NCBI RefSeq assembly: GCF_002080045.1
Contig: NZ_MUIN01000012.1
Span: 323,557-387,556, forward strand
Direction: 5' to 3'
Origin: Pseudomonas sp. Bc-h
Lineage (GTDB): Bacteria > Pseudomonadota > Gammaproteobacteria > Pseudomonadales > Pseudomonadaceae
DNA length: 64,000 nucleotides
Made by a program: the position numbers and the translations under genes. Each line of letters begins with the position of its first letter. The first letter of the stretch is position 1. Below the pieces are notes generated by a model. That model was not told where the DNA came from and did no database searches. It worked only from the letters and a program-made list of their open reading frames with translations. This document shows positions 25,111 to 33,440 of the stretch, in pieces.

Positions 25111-25941
25111 ATGAACACATCACTCACACTGGGTGCCGGACTGAGCCTCAAGGCCGACCACTACGAAGCCGCGTACGACTGCGCTGCCAAGGGGTTGTGG
25201 TTTGAAGTCCATCCGGAAAACTACATGATCGACGGCGGCCCGCGCCTGGCATGGCTGGAAACGATCGGCAGCCGTCATCCGCTGTCGTTGCATGGTGTGT
25301 CACTGTCGCTGGCGGCCGATTGTGCGCCTGACACCGAGCACTTGCAGCGGCTCAAGAACCTTGCCGACCGAATTCAGCCCGCCCTTGTTTCCGAGCACCT
25401 CGCCTGGTCCGCCTGGCGGGGTCAGTATCACCCCGATCTGCTGCCGTTTCCTCGCACCGAGGAAGCCCTGCGGCGCATCGCCGACAACATCCAGCGCACC
25501 CAGGAGTTTCTCCAGCGACGCATCGCCATCGAAAACCCGAGCCACTACGTGCGCATGCAGGGCCATGATTTCAGTGAGACCGAATTCCTCGCCGAACTGA
25601 ACAAACGCACCGGTTGCGGCCTGCTGCTGGACATCAACAACGTGTTTCTCAGCGCTCACAACATGGGCTACGACGCCAAGGCTTACGTCGATGCCTTTCC
25701 TGGTGAGGCGATCATGGAGATTCATCTGGCCGGGCACAGCGTCGACCCCGGAGGTGCTTCGTTGCTGATCGACTCCCACGACGCGCCGGTGGCCGAAGCG
25801 GTCTGGTCGCTGTACCAGCGTTTGATTCAGCGCGTCGGGGCAAGACCGACGCTGATTGAAAGAGACGACCACATCCCACCGTTCGGCGAACTGCTGCTGG
25901 AACGCGACCGGGCTCAGAACCTGATGGAGACGCTGTCATGA
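25111..25941 (+). CDS. bufB: MNIO-family iron enzyme (DUF692), bufferin maturase
   Basis: 276 residues from the ATG at 25111; a TTG seven codons upstream is in frame but unlikely. The TIM-barrel DUF692 motifs are present: GAGLSLKADHY, WFEVHPENYM, LHGVSLSL, SEHLAWS, IENPSHYV, LLLDINNVFLSAHN, EIHLAGH, DSHD and LIERDDHIP. These carry the His, Asp, Asn and Glu ligands of the multinuclear iron site. MNIO enzymes oxidise cysteines of a precursor peptide, here presumably the DUF2282 product. The stop overlaps the partner gene by four bases. Confidence 0.92.
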   Translation: MNTSLTLGAGLSLKADHYEAAYDCAAKGLWFEVHPENYMIDGGPRLAWLETIGSRHPLSLHGVSLSLAADCAPDTEHLQRLKNLADRIQPALVSEHLAWSAWRGQYHPDLLPFPRTEEALRRIADNIQRTQEFLQRRIAIENPSHYVRMQGHDFSETEFLAELNKRTGCGLLLDINNVFLSAHNMGYDAKAYVDAFPGEAIMEIHLAGHSVDPGGASLLIDSHDAPVAEAVWSLYQRLIQRVGARPTLIERDDHIPPFGELLLERDRAQNLMETLS

Positions 25942-26693
25942 ACACCTCCCTGAGCGAATTTCAGGACGCCTTCGTCGAAGCGCTGTACGACCCCGAAGCC
26001 GACACCCTGACGCTATTGACCCGACAGCCCGGTTTCACGGTCTATCGCAACACCGTGATGAAGGGCGCAGTGGACGCGTTGCAGGCGAACTTCCCCACCG
26101 TCGAACGTCTGGTTGGCACCGAATGGTTCCTCGCGGCGGCAGCGATTCACGCACGTCACGCCCCTGCGGTCGATGCGCGACTGGTCTATCACGGGGGTGA
26201 TTTCCCCGACTTTCTCGACCGTTTCGAGCACGCGCAACAGATGCCCTATCTGGGCAACGTGGCGCGCCTCGATCTGCTGTGGAACCAATGCCACACGGCC
26301 GCCGAAGAGCCCGGCACAGACCTGACTCAACTCGCTACCCTCACCCCTGAACAGCTGGGAGCACTGTTGCTCAGGCCGCGAGCCGCCGCACGGTGGTCGT
26401 GGTTTGCCGAACAGCCGGTGTTCACTATCTGGCGGCACAACCGCGAACAGCTTGAGATGCCGGAACAGCTCGAATGGCAAGGCGAAGGCGCACTGCTGGT
26501 GCGCAGCGGCGGAGTCGTCACCTGGCATGCCATGACCATCGGCGAGTGCGCGTTTCTCGATGCCTGCGCTGGCGGCGCATCGCTTGCCCAAGCGGCGGCA
26601 AACGCCAGCGGTATCCAACCGTCGCTGGACATCCTCCAACTGCTTACCCGACTGGTCGGCGCCGATGTGTTTGCAGCGACCGAACGTTCCTGA
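25938..26693 (+). CDS. bufC: DUF2063 partner protein of the MNIO enzyme (BufC-like)
   Basis: 251 residues. The N-terminal DUF2063 domain is clear: LSEFQDAFVEALYDPEADTLTLLTRQPGFTVYRNTVMKGAVDALQANFPTVERLVG. A second domain follows from about residue 150. Proteins of this kind bind the precursor and the MNIO enzyme and are needed for modification. The ATGA overlap with the maturase gene suggests coupled, equal production. It is not a DNA-binding protein, despite the label often given to this family in databases. Confidence 0.9.
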   Translation: MNTSLSEFQDAFVEALYDPEADTLTLLTRQPGFTVYRNTVMKGAVDALQANFPTVERLVGTEWFLAAAAIHARHAPAVDARLVYHGGDFPDFLDRFEHAQQMPYLGNVARLDLLWNQCHTAAEEPGTDLTQLATLTPEQLGALLLRPRAAARWSWFAEQPVFTIWRHNREQLEMPEQLEWQGEGALLVRSGGVVTWHAMTIGECAFLDACAGGASLAQAAANASGIQPSLDILQLLTRLVGADVFAATERS

Positions 26694-26734
26694 ACCTGAC
26701 CGATTGACCTTCCCTTCGGGGACCGGAGAAGACC

Positions 26735-27205
26735 ATGGATACCCTTCGCACTGACCTGTCAGAGCAAAAACACCTGCGCGGCGGCTGGACCCGTATCGCC
26801 GATCGCCTGCATCTGCTCATCACCGATTCGCTACTGTCACTGATCGCCCGCTTTGCGATAGCCGGTGTCTTTCTGATGTCCGGACGAACCAAAGTCGAGG
26901 GTTTCCTGACCATCACCGACAGCACATACGAGCTGTTCCGCACCGAGTACAAACTGCCGCTGGTGCCCCCGGAAATTGCGGCGCACATGGCTGCCTATGC
27001 CGAGCATCTGTTTCCGCTGCTGTTGATTCTGGGCCTGTTCTCGCGGCTGTCGGCGTTCGCCCTGCTGGGCATGACCACCGTGATCGAAGTGTTCGTCTAC
27101 CCCGACGCCTGGGCCACGCACCTGACCTGGGCCGGATTGCTGCTGATCATCATCGCCAAGGGCGCAGGCAAGCTGTCGCTGGACCATAAACTGGGGATCA
27201 AATAA
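26735..27205 (+). CDS. DoxX-family membrane protein of the bufferin operon
   Basis: 156 residues with about four hydrophobic segments (LLSLIARFAIAGVFLMSGRTKV, HLFPLLLILGLFSRLSAFALLGMTTVIEVFV, WAGLLLIIIAKGAGKLS), typical of DoxX. DoxX genes commonly close bufferin-type operons; their role is not settled, with quinone-linked redox supply or assembly proposed. It starts 41 bases after the partner gene with its own ribosome binding site (GGGGACCGGAG). No terminator beyond a REP-like repeat is seen. Confidence 0.87.
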   Translation: MDTLRTDLSEQKHLRGGWTRIADRLHLLITDSLLSLIARFAIAGVFLMSGRTKVEGFLTITDSTYELFRTEYKLPLVPPEIAAHMAAYAEHLFPLLLILGLFSRLSAFALLGMTTVIEVFVYPDAWATHLTWAGLLLIIIAKGAGKLSLDHKLGIK

Positions 27206-27224
27206 GCCCCCATCGGAGACCAAC

Positions 27225-27316
27225 CCTATAGCAGCCCGTAGCAGCCCGGTCGGGCGGCGGTCCGTTTGCCGCCGACGACCATGAGTTCCTCACCGCCGGC
27301 AAGCCGGACTGCTACA
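27225..27316. repeat. REP-like repeat, compound copy
   Basis: CTATAGCAGCCCGTAGCAGCCCGG and GGCGGCGGTCCGTTTGCCG on the left face CACCGCCGGCAAGCCGGACTGCTAC on the right. It combines the GCCGGCAAGCCGGA family with an extra CAGCCCG duplication. It lies between the convergent DoxX and MocR-like genes and may act as transcription end. Confidence 0.7.
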
Positions 27317-27356
27317 ACGGTTTTGCGCTTGGGTCGAGATCCTGGATGGAACCGGG

Positions 27357-28754
27357 TTACCCCAGACGCTCCTGAACCAACGCATTGCGGATGATCACCA
27401 GCATCGATTCGATGTTCTGACTCCAGTCCGCCGCACCACTCAGACACAGACTCTGCTGATGCAGCCCGCGCACACTGAACAGCTCTCCCGGGGCGATAAC
27501 GATGCGTTGCTCCAGCAAGCGTTCGAACACGCGGCCCATATCGACCCGGTGCACGTTGTTCAGCCAGATCGTCGCCCCACCCTGCGGGTGCTCGAAGCGA
27601 ACGTCCTCGCCCAGGTAGCGGTCGATCAACGTAGTCAGATGCCCGACCCGCTCCTGAAGACTTTGACGCAGACTCTGCAGATGCCGGTCGAGCTGACCTG
27701 AACTGAGCAGGCGCGCAATCGCTTTCTGCCGTATCGGTGGCAAACGGAACGAGCGAAGCAGCATCTGCTGATGCCACAACGGCCGGGAATGCCGACTCAG
27801 CAGATACCCGAACGGTGCTTCGAGCCCGATGGTCTTGTCGAACGCGCCCAGGATGAGCAGCCGCTCCGGATCGATCAGGTCGCGCAGCGGCGTGGCTTGT
27901 TCGTCAAAGCACAGCCCGCCCTGACTGTCGTTCTCCAGCACCCAAAGGCCCTGCCGATTTAGCACGTCCGCCAGGCGCTGACGCTGCTCCGCCCCCATGA
28001 TCCGGCCCCGCACCGAATCCATGCGCGAGGACAGGATCGCCATTTTGACCTCACCATGTTGCAGCAACCCATTGAGCTCATCGGTATCGATGACGCCCTC
28101 GGCATCGGCGCATAACTCGACGACGCGAATGCCAAAGGATTGCAGCGTACGGAGCATGCTCCAGGCACAGGGCGACTCCACCAGCACCGCGCAGTCGCGC
28201 AACTGCAACGCCTTGAGTACGGTCTTCAAGACCCCGGTCTTGTCCGGGCCGATGAAGACGTTATCCGGATGCCAGCAACGCTCGGTCGACGAGGTGTAAT
28301 AAGCCGCAAGCGCCGTTCGCAGTTCGATGTCGCCAAAGGGCTGAAAGCGCGGATCGGGCTGACACGGGTATTGCCGCATCAGGTCCCGCTCCAGATTGAG
28401 CAAAGCTCCGTCCAGAGATTGCAGCAGCGTCGGCTCGTCGGCGCCGAACACGAACATCTCCGGGCGCCGAGTCCCCGCCTGATAGCGCTCCAGCAGATCG
28501 TTGCCCTCGCAATGGGTGTCGTTGCAGGGCTGCGGCAGCGCGTAGTAACCCGATTTGGGTACCGAGCAGATCCGGCCTTCCTTCTCCAGCAGCGAATAGG
28601 CGTTCTGCACCGTGGAAATGGACACCCGCAATCGCCGTGCGAGCAGTCGCAGGGAGGGTAATTTCACTGCCGGGCCACCAGGCAGTTCGTTGGTCAGCCT
28701 CGACAGATAGCGGTACACCATCTGATAGGCAAAATCGGTCTTGTTGTTATTCAT
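27357..28754 (-). CDS. MocR-type regulator (GntR HTH plus aminotransferase-like domain), diverged
   Basis: 465 residues from the ATG at 28754 (MNNNKTDFAYQMVYRYL); an earlier in-frame start lacks family support. A GntR winged helix (KLPSLRLLARRLRVSISTVQNAYSLLEKEGRI) is followed by an aminotransferase fold type I domain. The PLP lysine is plausibly kept in GAFDKTIG. The loops that normally read HQ-PTG-M and EDDYDSE appear as SSRMDSVRGRIM and ENDSQGG, so coenzyme contacts are altered. The PP-loop gene lies just upstream on the same strand, 86 bases away, and is the likeliest functional partner. Confidence 0.82.
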   Translation of the reverse strand: MNNNKTDFAYQMVYRYLSRLTNELPGGPAVKLPSLRLLARRLRVSISTVQNAYSLLEKEGRICSVPKSGYYALPQPCNDTHCEGNDLLERYQAGTRRPEMFVFGADEPTLLQSLDGALLNLERDLMRQYPCQPDPRFQPFGDIELRTALAAYYTSSTERCWHPDNVFIGPDKTGVLKTVLKALQLRDCAVLVESPCAWSMLRTLQSFGIRVVELCADAEGVIDTDELNGLLQHGEVKMAILSSRMDSVRGRIMGAEQRQRLADVLNRQGLWVLENDSQGGLCFDEQATPLRDLIDPERLLILGAFDKTIGLEAPFGYLLSRHSRPLWHQQMLLRSFRLPPIRQKAIARLLSSGQLDRHLQSLRQSLQERVGHLTTLIDRYLGEDVRFEHPQGGATIWLNNVHRVDMGRVFERLLEQRIVIAPGELFSVRGLHQQSLCLSGAADWSQNIESMLVIIRNALVQERLG

Positions 28755-28840
28755 CGAACACACCCCATCCATGCGCATACGCAGGGTCAATGAGAAAAAT
28801 AGCGGTCAACATGTCCGCGCCCGATTCCAGCGCGCACGGG

Positions 28841-30346
28841 TCAGCGGCCGGAGATCAACTCCGACACCGCCTCTCCGCTCTCAAGATTCACGGTCATCAC
28901 GCGTCCTTTGTCCGGATCGCTTGCGCGAACTCGCGCGATGATCGAGCTGTTGTCGTTGAAGTCGACCCGCCGCTTGCCGTAGAGATTCTGCAGCCCCTTG
29001 AGGCTCAGGCCGCTGACTTCTACCAGCCACTGAAGCACCTGATCCGGTGCTGGCAGCCCCGCCAGTGCCCTGTGCAGATCCGCCAGCGCCACCAGCATGC
29101 CGGGGTGGAAACGACGTAGAAAGTCCTCCAGCCGTGCCCCCGCATCGACAAAGGGGGTGAACAGCAGACAGACCAATTGCACCTCACTCAGGCCAAAGCC
29201 CTCTTGGGCGTAACCTTCAGCAAGAGCGCGTCGTTCCTCAAGTTTCTCGGGGCTGTCGTAGGCCGCCATCGCCTGATCGATCAAGCGCCGAGGCATGCGC
29301 TTGCGCCGCATCATTGCAGCGGCCAGTTCCAGGTACTCGTGAATCCCGTCGGCGTAGGCGCGACCCTGTACGAATTCGGCCTTAAGCCCACGCATGTGCG
29401 CCATCAGCAGCGGGTTCGCACAATCAGACTCGCTGAAACTGAACGCCAGATCGTCGAAGCGAAAGCCCAGGAAGTCCGTCAGCAACGCCCAGTGCTCTTC
29501 CAGGCGAAAACCGATCAGATCGGCCACTGCCAGAAATGTCGGGGCGACAGGCTTGTTCGGATAGCCCAGCGGGCGAAGCATGAAACCGGCTGGCTGCGGC
29601 TCTTCGCCATAAAGCTCGCGGTAATAGGCCCGCCCCACGCTGTCGATGGTATGCAGTGCGCTGCTGAAGCTCAGCCTGTGCCAGTTTTCTACGGGACGGC
29701 CATTGTGCCTCGCCAGGCGCATGATCCAGGTCGCGTACTGCTTCTGCTCCTTCAGCGAATCTCCGCTGACCACGGCGTCGGCGCCAGAGCCCCAACACGC
29801 CGCTCTGCCGAGAAACTCGGCCATGCCCAGATAACAGCTGTTGCAAAAGGTGGTTCGTGCGTCGCCTGCGGTGAGGTGCCCGCCCAATAACATGTCGGAT
29901 CGATTCTGTTCGCGGCCGGCGCTGGAAAACGGCAAATCTACCTCGAAATTCTGAACGTACTGGTGATCGACCACCAGCAGCTCAACCCGCGGATCGTCGT
30001 GCAGAAACAACGCTGAATAGCAGCGATTGATGTTCTCCATCACCGCAGAGGTCAGACCTGCATGACGCATATTGGCGACGCGCAGGTTGAACGTCGCAGG
30101 CGCCCGAGCGGCGATACTCAGCTGCGCGGCACGCAACAGAGCGACGGTGTAGGCGCTGTCCTTACCGCCGCTGAATGCCACCAGAATCTTGTAATGGCCG
30201 ATTTGCTCAATCCCCCCGGCGGCCACAACAAGGCGCTGTATCAATAACTGCAGCGCTGTTTTTTCCGCACGGTTGAAATAACTCAACAAGCGCTGCAGCA
30301 CTTGCTGATAGACATAGTTCATTGCCTGCTCGTGAATGGAGCCCAT
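28841..30346 (-). CDS. PP-loop ATPase-like protein of unknown function
   Basis: 501 residues if started at the ATG at 30346; ATGs at 30322 and 30472 are alternatives. The PP-loop ATP-pyrophosphatase motif IGHYKILVAFSGGKDSAYTVALL lies near residues 57-79. A Cys pair in TTFCNSCYLGMAEF about 120 residues later recalls the Cys motifs of TtcA/TilS-like enzymes. The C-terminal half matches no family I recognise. PP-loop enzymes adenylate a substrate before adding N, S or another nucleophile. The substrate may be a nucleotide, RNA, sugar or small molecule. The following MocR-like gene suggests a regulated, specialised pathway. Confidence 0.7.
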   Translation of the reverse strand: MGSIHEQAMNYVYQQVLQRLLSYFNRAEKTALQLLIQRLVVAAGGIEQIGHYKILVAFSGGKDSAYTVALLRAAQLSIAARAPATFNLRVANMRHAGLTSAVMENINRCYSALFLHDDPRVELLVVDHQYVQNFEVDLPFSSAGREQNRSDMLLGGHLTAGDARTTFCNSCYLGMAEFLGRAACWGSGADAVVSGDSLKEQKQYATWIMRLARHNGRPVENWHRLSFSSALHTIDSVGRAYYRELYGEEPQPAGFMLRPLGYPNKPVAPTFLAVADLIGFRLEEHWALLTDFLGFRFDDLAFSFSESDCANPLLMAHMRGLKAEFVQGRAYADGIHEYLELAAAMMRRKRMPRRLIDQAMAAYDSPEKLEERRALAEGYAQEGFGLSEVQLVCLLFTPFVDAGARLEDFLRRFHPGMLVALADLHRALAGLPAPDQVLQWLVEVSGLSLKGLQNLYGKRRVDFNDNSSIIARVRASDPDKGRVMTVNLESGEAVSELISGR

Positions 30347-30726
30347 AACTTCAATACCTGAAATACTCGGTTCAGCGATCCTGTCGAACCCGTCACGATT
30401 CGCCGTTGCAACAAGAGAGTTTAACGATTGCGCGGCGCCAGTTAATATTGCGATCCGTGCACTGAGTAGCAATTAGCAACTGTCCAGGAGCGAGCTGTTC
30501 GGCAACCGTACAAAGAGCTGTCGGCATGATGAACCTTGGGCTACGGCCCCGACGGCTGCGGTGGGAGGTGCACGGCACGGCGCGATTGACGGCCGTAAAA
30601 ACAATGAGGGCATGACTCGTTCCTTGAGTATGTTTTACGCAACTATTATCGGGATCTGAATATTAATTACAAGGTACAGATCGGCGACGCATTGCCTGTC
30701 AGCTTTCCACTAAACACTGCGCCCGG

Positions 30727-30744
30727 TTAAACACCGGTGTTTAA
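30727..30744. promoter_or_regulatory. Perfect 18-base palindrome
   Basis: TTAAACACC followed directly by GGTGTTTAA, with no spacer and no mismatch. There is no T run, so it is not a terminator. It lies about 380 bases upstream of the PP-loop gene. It is a candidate operator for a dimeric regulator, possibly the MocR-like protein. Confidence 0.4.
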
Positions 30745-30832
30745 TACAAGTCCCTCAAACCGGAATAACAAGGCTCTATTTCAACACGTCTTCATTTACA
30801 CACAGGCGTTTAAAAACGTTCAGCACATAAAC

Positions 30833-30866
30833 AAAAAAGCCTTCCTCGTCATCCGGGAAGGCTTTG
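30833..30866 (-). terminator. Rho-independent terminator downstream of mexS
   Basis: On the minus strand AAAGCCTTCC and GGAAGGCTTT form a ten-base stem, followed by a T run. It lies about 120 bases beyond the mexS stop. Confidence 0.85.
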
Positions 30867-30984
30867 TCGGGTATTGCATGGCCAGAGTAAGTGACGGGCG
30901 GCATCTTTGAACCGATGTCCGGATCCACTGTCTCGACGCCCGGCCAAAGGCGTCGAACATTCAAACAAGCGCGGTGAATTGCGC

Positions 30985-32019
30985 TCAGGCAGACTCGACT
31001 TCCACCACGACACGACCGCCAACAGGGCAACCGTCCATCACGCGGTGCGCTTCCACGATCTGATCGAACTGGAAGACCTTGGTCAGTTGCGGCAACAGCA
31101 GTTTGTCACGGGTCAGCTCGTTGATCTTGAGCAATGCCCGCTCAACCGCTTCCTTGTCCTGCGCAATGCCCAACTCGGGCTTGCCAGTGAAGTTACCCAC
31201 GCAATGCACGAAGAACTGGATGTTCTTCTGGAACGCGGCACAGGCCGGGAACTGAACCTGGTTGCCACCCTGCAGGCCGTAAAGAATCAGGCTGCCACGG
31301 GGCGCTAGAACATCGCCCAGAATCGACATCTGCGGGCCGCCCAAACCGTCGAGCACCACATCCACACCACGCTTGTCGGTGTATTTGTTGACCGCCATCA
31401 AAAGGTCCTGCTCTTCGGTCACCACCACCTTGTCAGCGCCAAGGGAGGTCAGGTACTGGCGAGCAGTGCCCTCTTCATCGTCGGTCTTGATCGCGGCGAT
31501 GACTTTGAGCCCCAGCGCCTTGCCCAACTGCAGGAACGCAGGACCGGCGCAGTGACCCGCATCGGTGACCAATGCAGTCTGCCCTTCTTTGACCCGTGCC
31601 AACTCCACGTATGCGAAGTACGCCACCAGCATCGGGGTGTAGTGAACGGCCGCCTGATTGGGCGTCAGAATATCGGGATACTTGGTCACGGACGTGCGCG
31701 GCAGCACGATCTGCTCGCCGTACACAGGGTGTGAGTTGGGGTTGGCGGACGGAAAGCTGGCGACCTTGTCACCGACCTTCAGATCATTCACGCCTTCGCC
31801 GACGGCAGTGATCACGCCGGCCATTTCCGAACCCAGACCCGCAGGCAACTGAGCCTGGGAGGACGCCAGATTTTGTCGCCACAGAACGTCATACCAGGTC
31901 ACACCGATCGCCTGGACGCGTATCTGCACCTCTCCGGGTGCTGGCAACGCGGCTTGCTGCTCTTCTACCTTGAGCACCTCGGCCGGGCCAAACTGATGAA
32001 AACGGATCGTGCGGGACAT
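30985..32019 (-). CDS. mexS: MexS-like zinc-independent MDR oxidoreductase
   Basis: 344 residues of the medium-chain dehydrogenase/quinone reductase family: GLGSEMAGVITAVGEGVNDLKVGDKVA, the nucleotide-binding region DAGHCAGPAFLQLGKALGLKVIAA, and DVVLDGLGGPQMSILGDVLAPRGSLILYG. The zinc-ligand cysteines of alcohol dehydrogenases are absent. Its place next to mexT, divergently transcribed, matches P. aeruginosa mexS (PA2491). There it removes toxic electrophiles, and its loss activates MexT and MexEF-OprN. The same role is likely here. Start at 32019 gives the family N-terminus MSRTIRFHQFG. Confidence 0.9.
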   Translation of the reverse strand: MSRTIRFHQFGPAEVLKVEEQQAALPAPGEVQIRVQAIGVTWYDVLWRQNLASSQAQLPAGLGSEMAGVITAVGEGVNDLKVGDKVASFPSANPNSHPVYGEQIVLPRTSVTKYPDILTPNQAAVHYTPMLVAYFAYVELARVKEGQTALVTDAGHCAGPAFLQLGKALGLKVIAAIKTDDEEGTARQYLTSLGADKVVVTEEQDLLMAVNKYTDKRGVDVVLDGLGGPQMSILGDVLAPRGSLILYGLQGGNQVQFPACAAFQKNIQFFVHCVGNFTGKPELGIAQDKEAVERALLKINELTRDKLLLPQLTKVFQFDQIVEAHRVMDGCPVGGRVVVEVESA

Positions 32020-32490
32020 TTCGAACCTCGCCTTATGAACCTTGATGCCATGAACTCTATCCGGGCTCTGCCGGTAACACTATCAGTGGCTATTAATAGT
32101 CGACATGCCTGTCATCGATTCTATTGTTGAAAGGCGGTCATTAGATAACCATCGAATGCTCACGTATTCAAGGCGGTCATTGTTGTTTTCTCGCCTTCAC
32201 ATTGCAACCCGAAGGGCATTTTCCGGATGAACGTCCTCTTCGATGGCGCGAAACCTGCCCGCGGCCGTGGGGTTTGAGCCATTCAGGCTGCCTATCTGTT
32301 GGGCTGAATCCTTCGTACAAGGTTCACCGTAAATCATCGACGGCCGTGATGGGTAACACGTTTGTATGCTTGCGCACGAATTTAACGGTGCGGAGAATCG
32401 GCGTTTGCCCGTAATATTCGATCCTGAGCTGAACACTGGCTGCCTTGTCGGGTGGCCAACGTATCGACCAATGTCCCCGAGACCCCCGTC
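32020..32490. promoter_or_regulatory. Divergent mexS-mexT control region with a 12-base direct repeat
   Basis: No gene is supported in these 471 bases. AAGGCGGTCATT occurs at 32131-32142 and again at 32170-32181, 39 bases apart, about 110-160 bases upstream of mexS. The segment also has GTCATCGATTCTATTG and GATAACCATCGAAT, which resemble parts of LysR nod-box sites without matching the full MexT consensus. MexT regulates mexS in P. aeruginosa, so binding sites are expected here. Confidence 0.45.
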
Positions 32491-33405
32491 ATGAATCGCA
32501 ACGACCTGCGTCGCGTCGACCTCAACCTGCTCATCGTGTTCGAGACCCTCATGCATGAACGCAGCGTCACGCGTGCAGCGGAGAAGCTGTTCCTCGGCCA
32601 GCCCGCCATCAGTGCCGCCCTCTCCCGCCTGCGGGGTCTGTTCGACGACCCGCTGTTCGTACGCACCGGGCGCAGCATGGAACCCACGGCCCGCGCCGTC
32701 GAGATCTTCGGCCTGCTCTCCCCTGCGCTGGACTCCATTTCAACCGCCGTGAGCCGCGCCGCCGATTTCGATCCGGCCACCAGCACCGCCGTGTTCCGTA
32801 TCGGCCTGTCCGATGACGCCGAGTTTGCCCTGCTGCCATCACTGCTCAAACGCCTGCGTTCGGAAGCACCCGGCATCGTGCTGGTCGTGCGCCGCACCAA
32901 CTACATCCTGATGCCGGCGCTGCTCTCGTCCGGCGAGATCTCCATTGGTGTCAGCTACACCGACGACCTGCCCGCCAACGCCAAACGCAAGGTGCTGCGC
33001 CGCAGTCGCCCCAGACTGCTGCGCGCCGACTCCATGCCCGGCGCCATCACCCTCGACGACTTCTGTGCCCGACCTCATGCGCTGGTCTCATTCGCGGGCG
33101 ATCTGGGCGGCTTCATCGACGAATATCTGGAGAAAATCGGACGCAAGCGCCACGTCGTACTCGCCGTCCCGCAGTTCAACGGTCTGGCGACACTCATCTC
33201 CGGCACCGATATCGTCGCCACCGTTCCGGATTACGCGGCCGAAGTGCTGACGGCCGCCGGCGGCGTGCGCTCCGAAGAGCTGCCGCTGGAATCCCGCACC
33301 TTCGAACTGCACATGGCCTGGCGCGGTTCTCAGGACAACGACCCAGGCGAGCGCTGGCTGCGTTCACGAATTCAGATGTTCTTTGGCGACCCGGACAGCC
33401 TCTAA
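32491..33405 (+). CDS. mexT: LysR-family activator of multidrug efflux, MexT
   Basis: 304 residues from the ATG at 32491 (MNRNDLRRVDLNLLIVFETLMHERSVTRAAEKLFLGQPAIS), which matches P. aeruginosa MexT almost residue for residue as I recall it. Further matches are FVRTGRSMEPTARA, SDDAEFALLPSLL, VPQFNGLATLISGTDI and the ending GERWLRSRIQMFFGDPDSL. MexT activates mexEF-oprN and mexS on disulfide or electrophile stress. The frame is open throughout; the inactivating frameshift common in some P. aeruginosa strains is absent. Unlike P. aeruginosa, mexE does not follow directly: a hipBA-type module on the other strand intervenes. Confidence 0.93.
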   Translation: MNRNDLRRVDLNLLIVFETLMHERSVTRAAEKLFLGQPAISAALSRLRGLFDDPLFVRTGRSMEPTARAVEIFGLLSPALDSISTAVSRAADFDPATSTAVFRIGLSDDAEFALLPSLLKRLRSEAPGIVLVVRRTNYILMPALLSSGEISIGVSYTDDLPANAKRKVLRRSRPRLLRADSMPGAITLDDFCARPHALVSFAGDLGGFIDEYLEKIGRKRHVVLAVPQFNGLATLISGTDIVATVPDYAAEVLTAAGGVRSEELPLESRTFELHMAWRGSQDNDPGERWLRSRIQMFFGDPDSL

Positions 33406-33440
33406 GCATCGGCCTTTTGCCAGGCGGTCCAGAATACCGG

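Larger units (their letters stand above)
30347..30984. other. 638-base intergenic region between the PP-loop gene and mexS
   Basis: No supported gene. It holds the mexS terminator at 30833-30866 and an 18-base palindrome at 30727-30744, both listed separately. The part from 30600 to 30830 is AT-rich compared with its surroundings and may carry the promoter of the PP-loop gene, but I could not pick out clear -35 and -10 boxes. Confidence 0.55.

Noticed and set aside
30776..31030. 84-codon minus-strand ORF across the mexS stop
   Set aside because: It reads through the mexS terminator and overlaps mexS in another frame.
32197..32556. 119-codon minus-strand ORF in the mexS-mexT region
   Set aside because: It overlaps the mexT start on the other strand and has no domain or start support.
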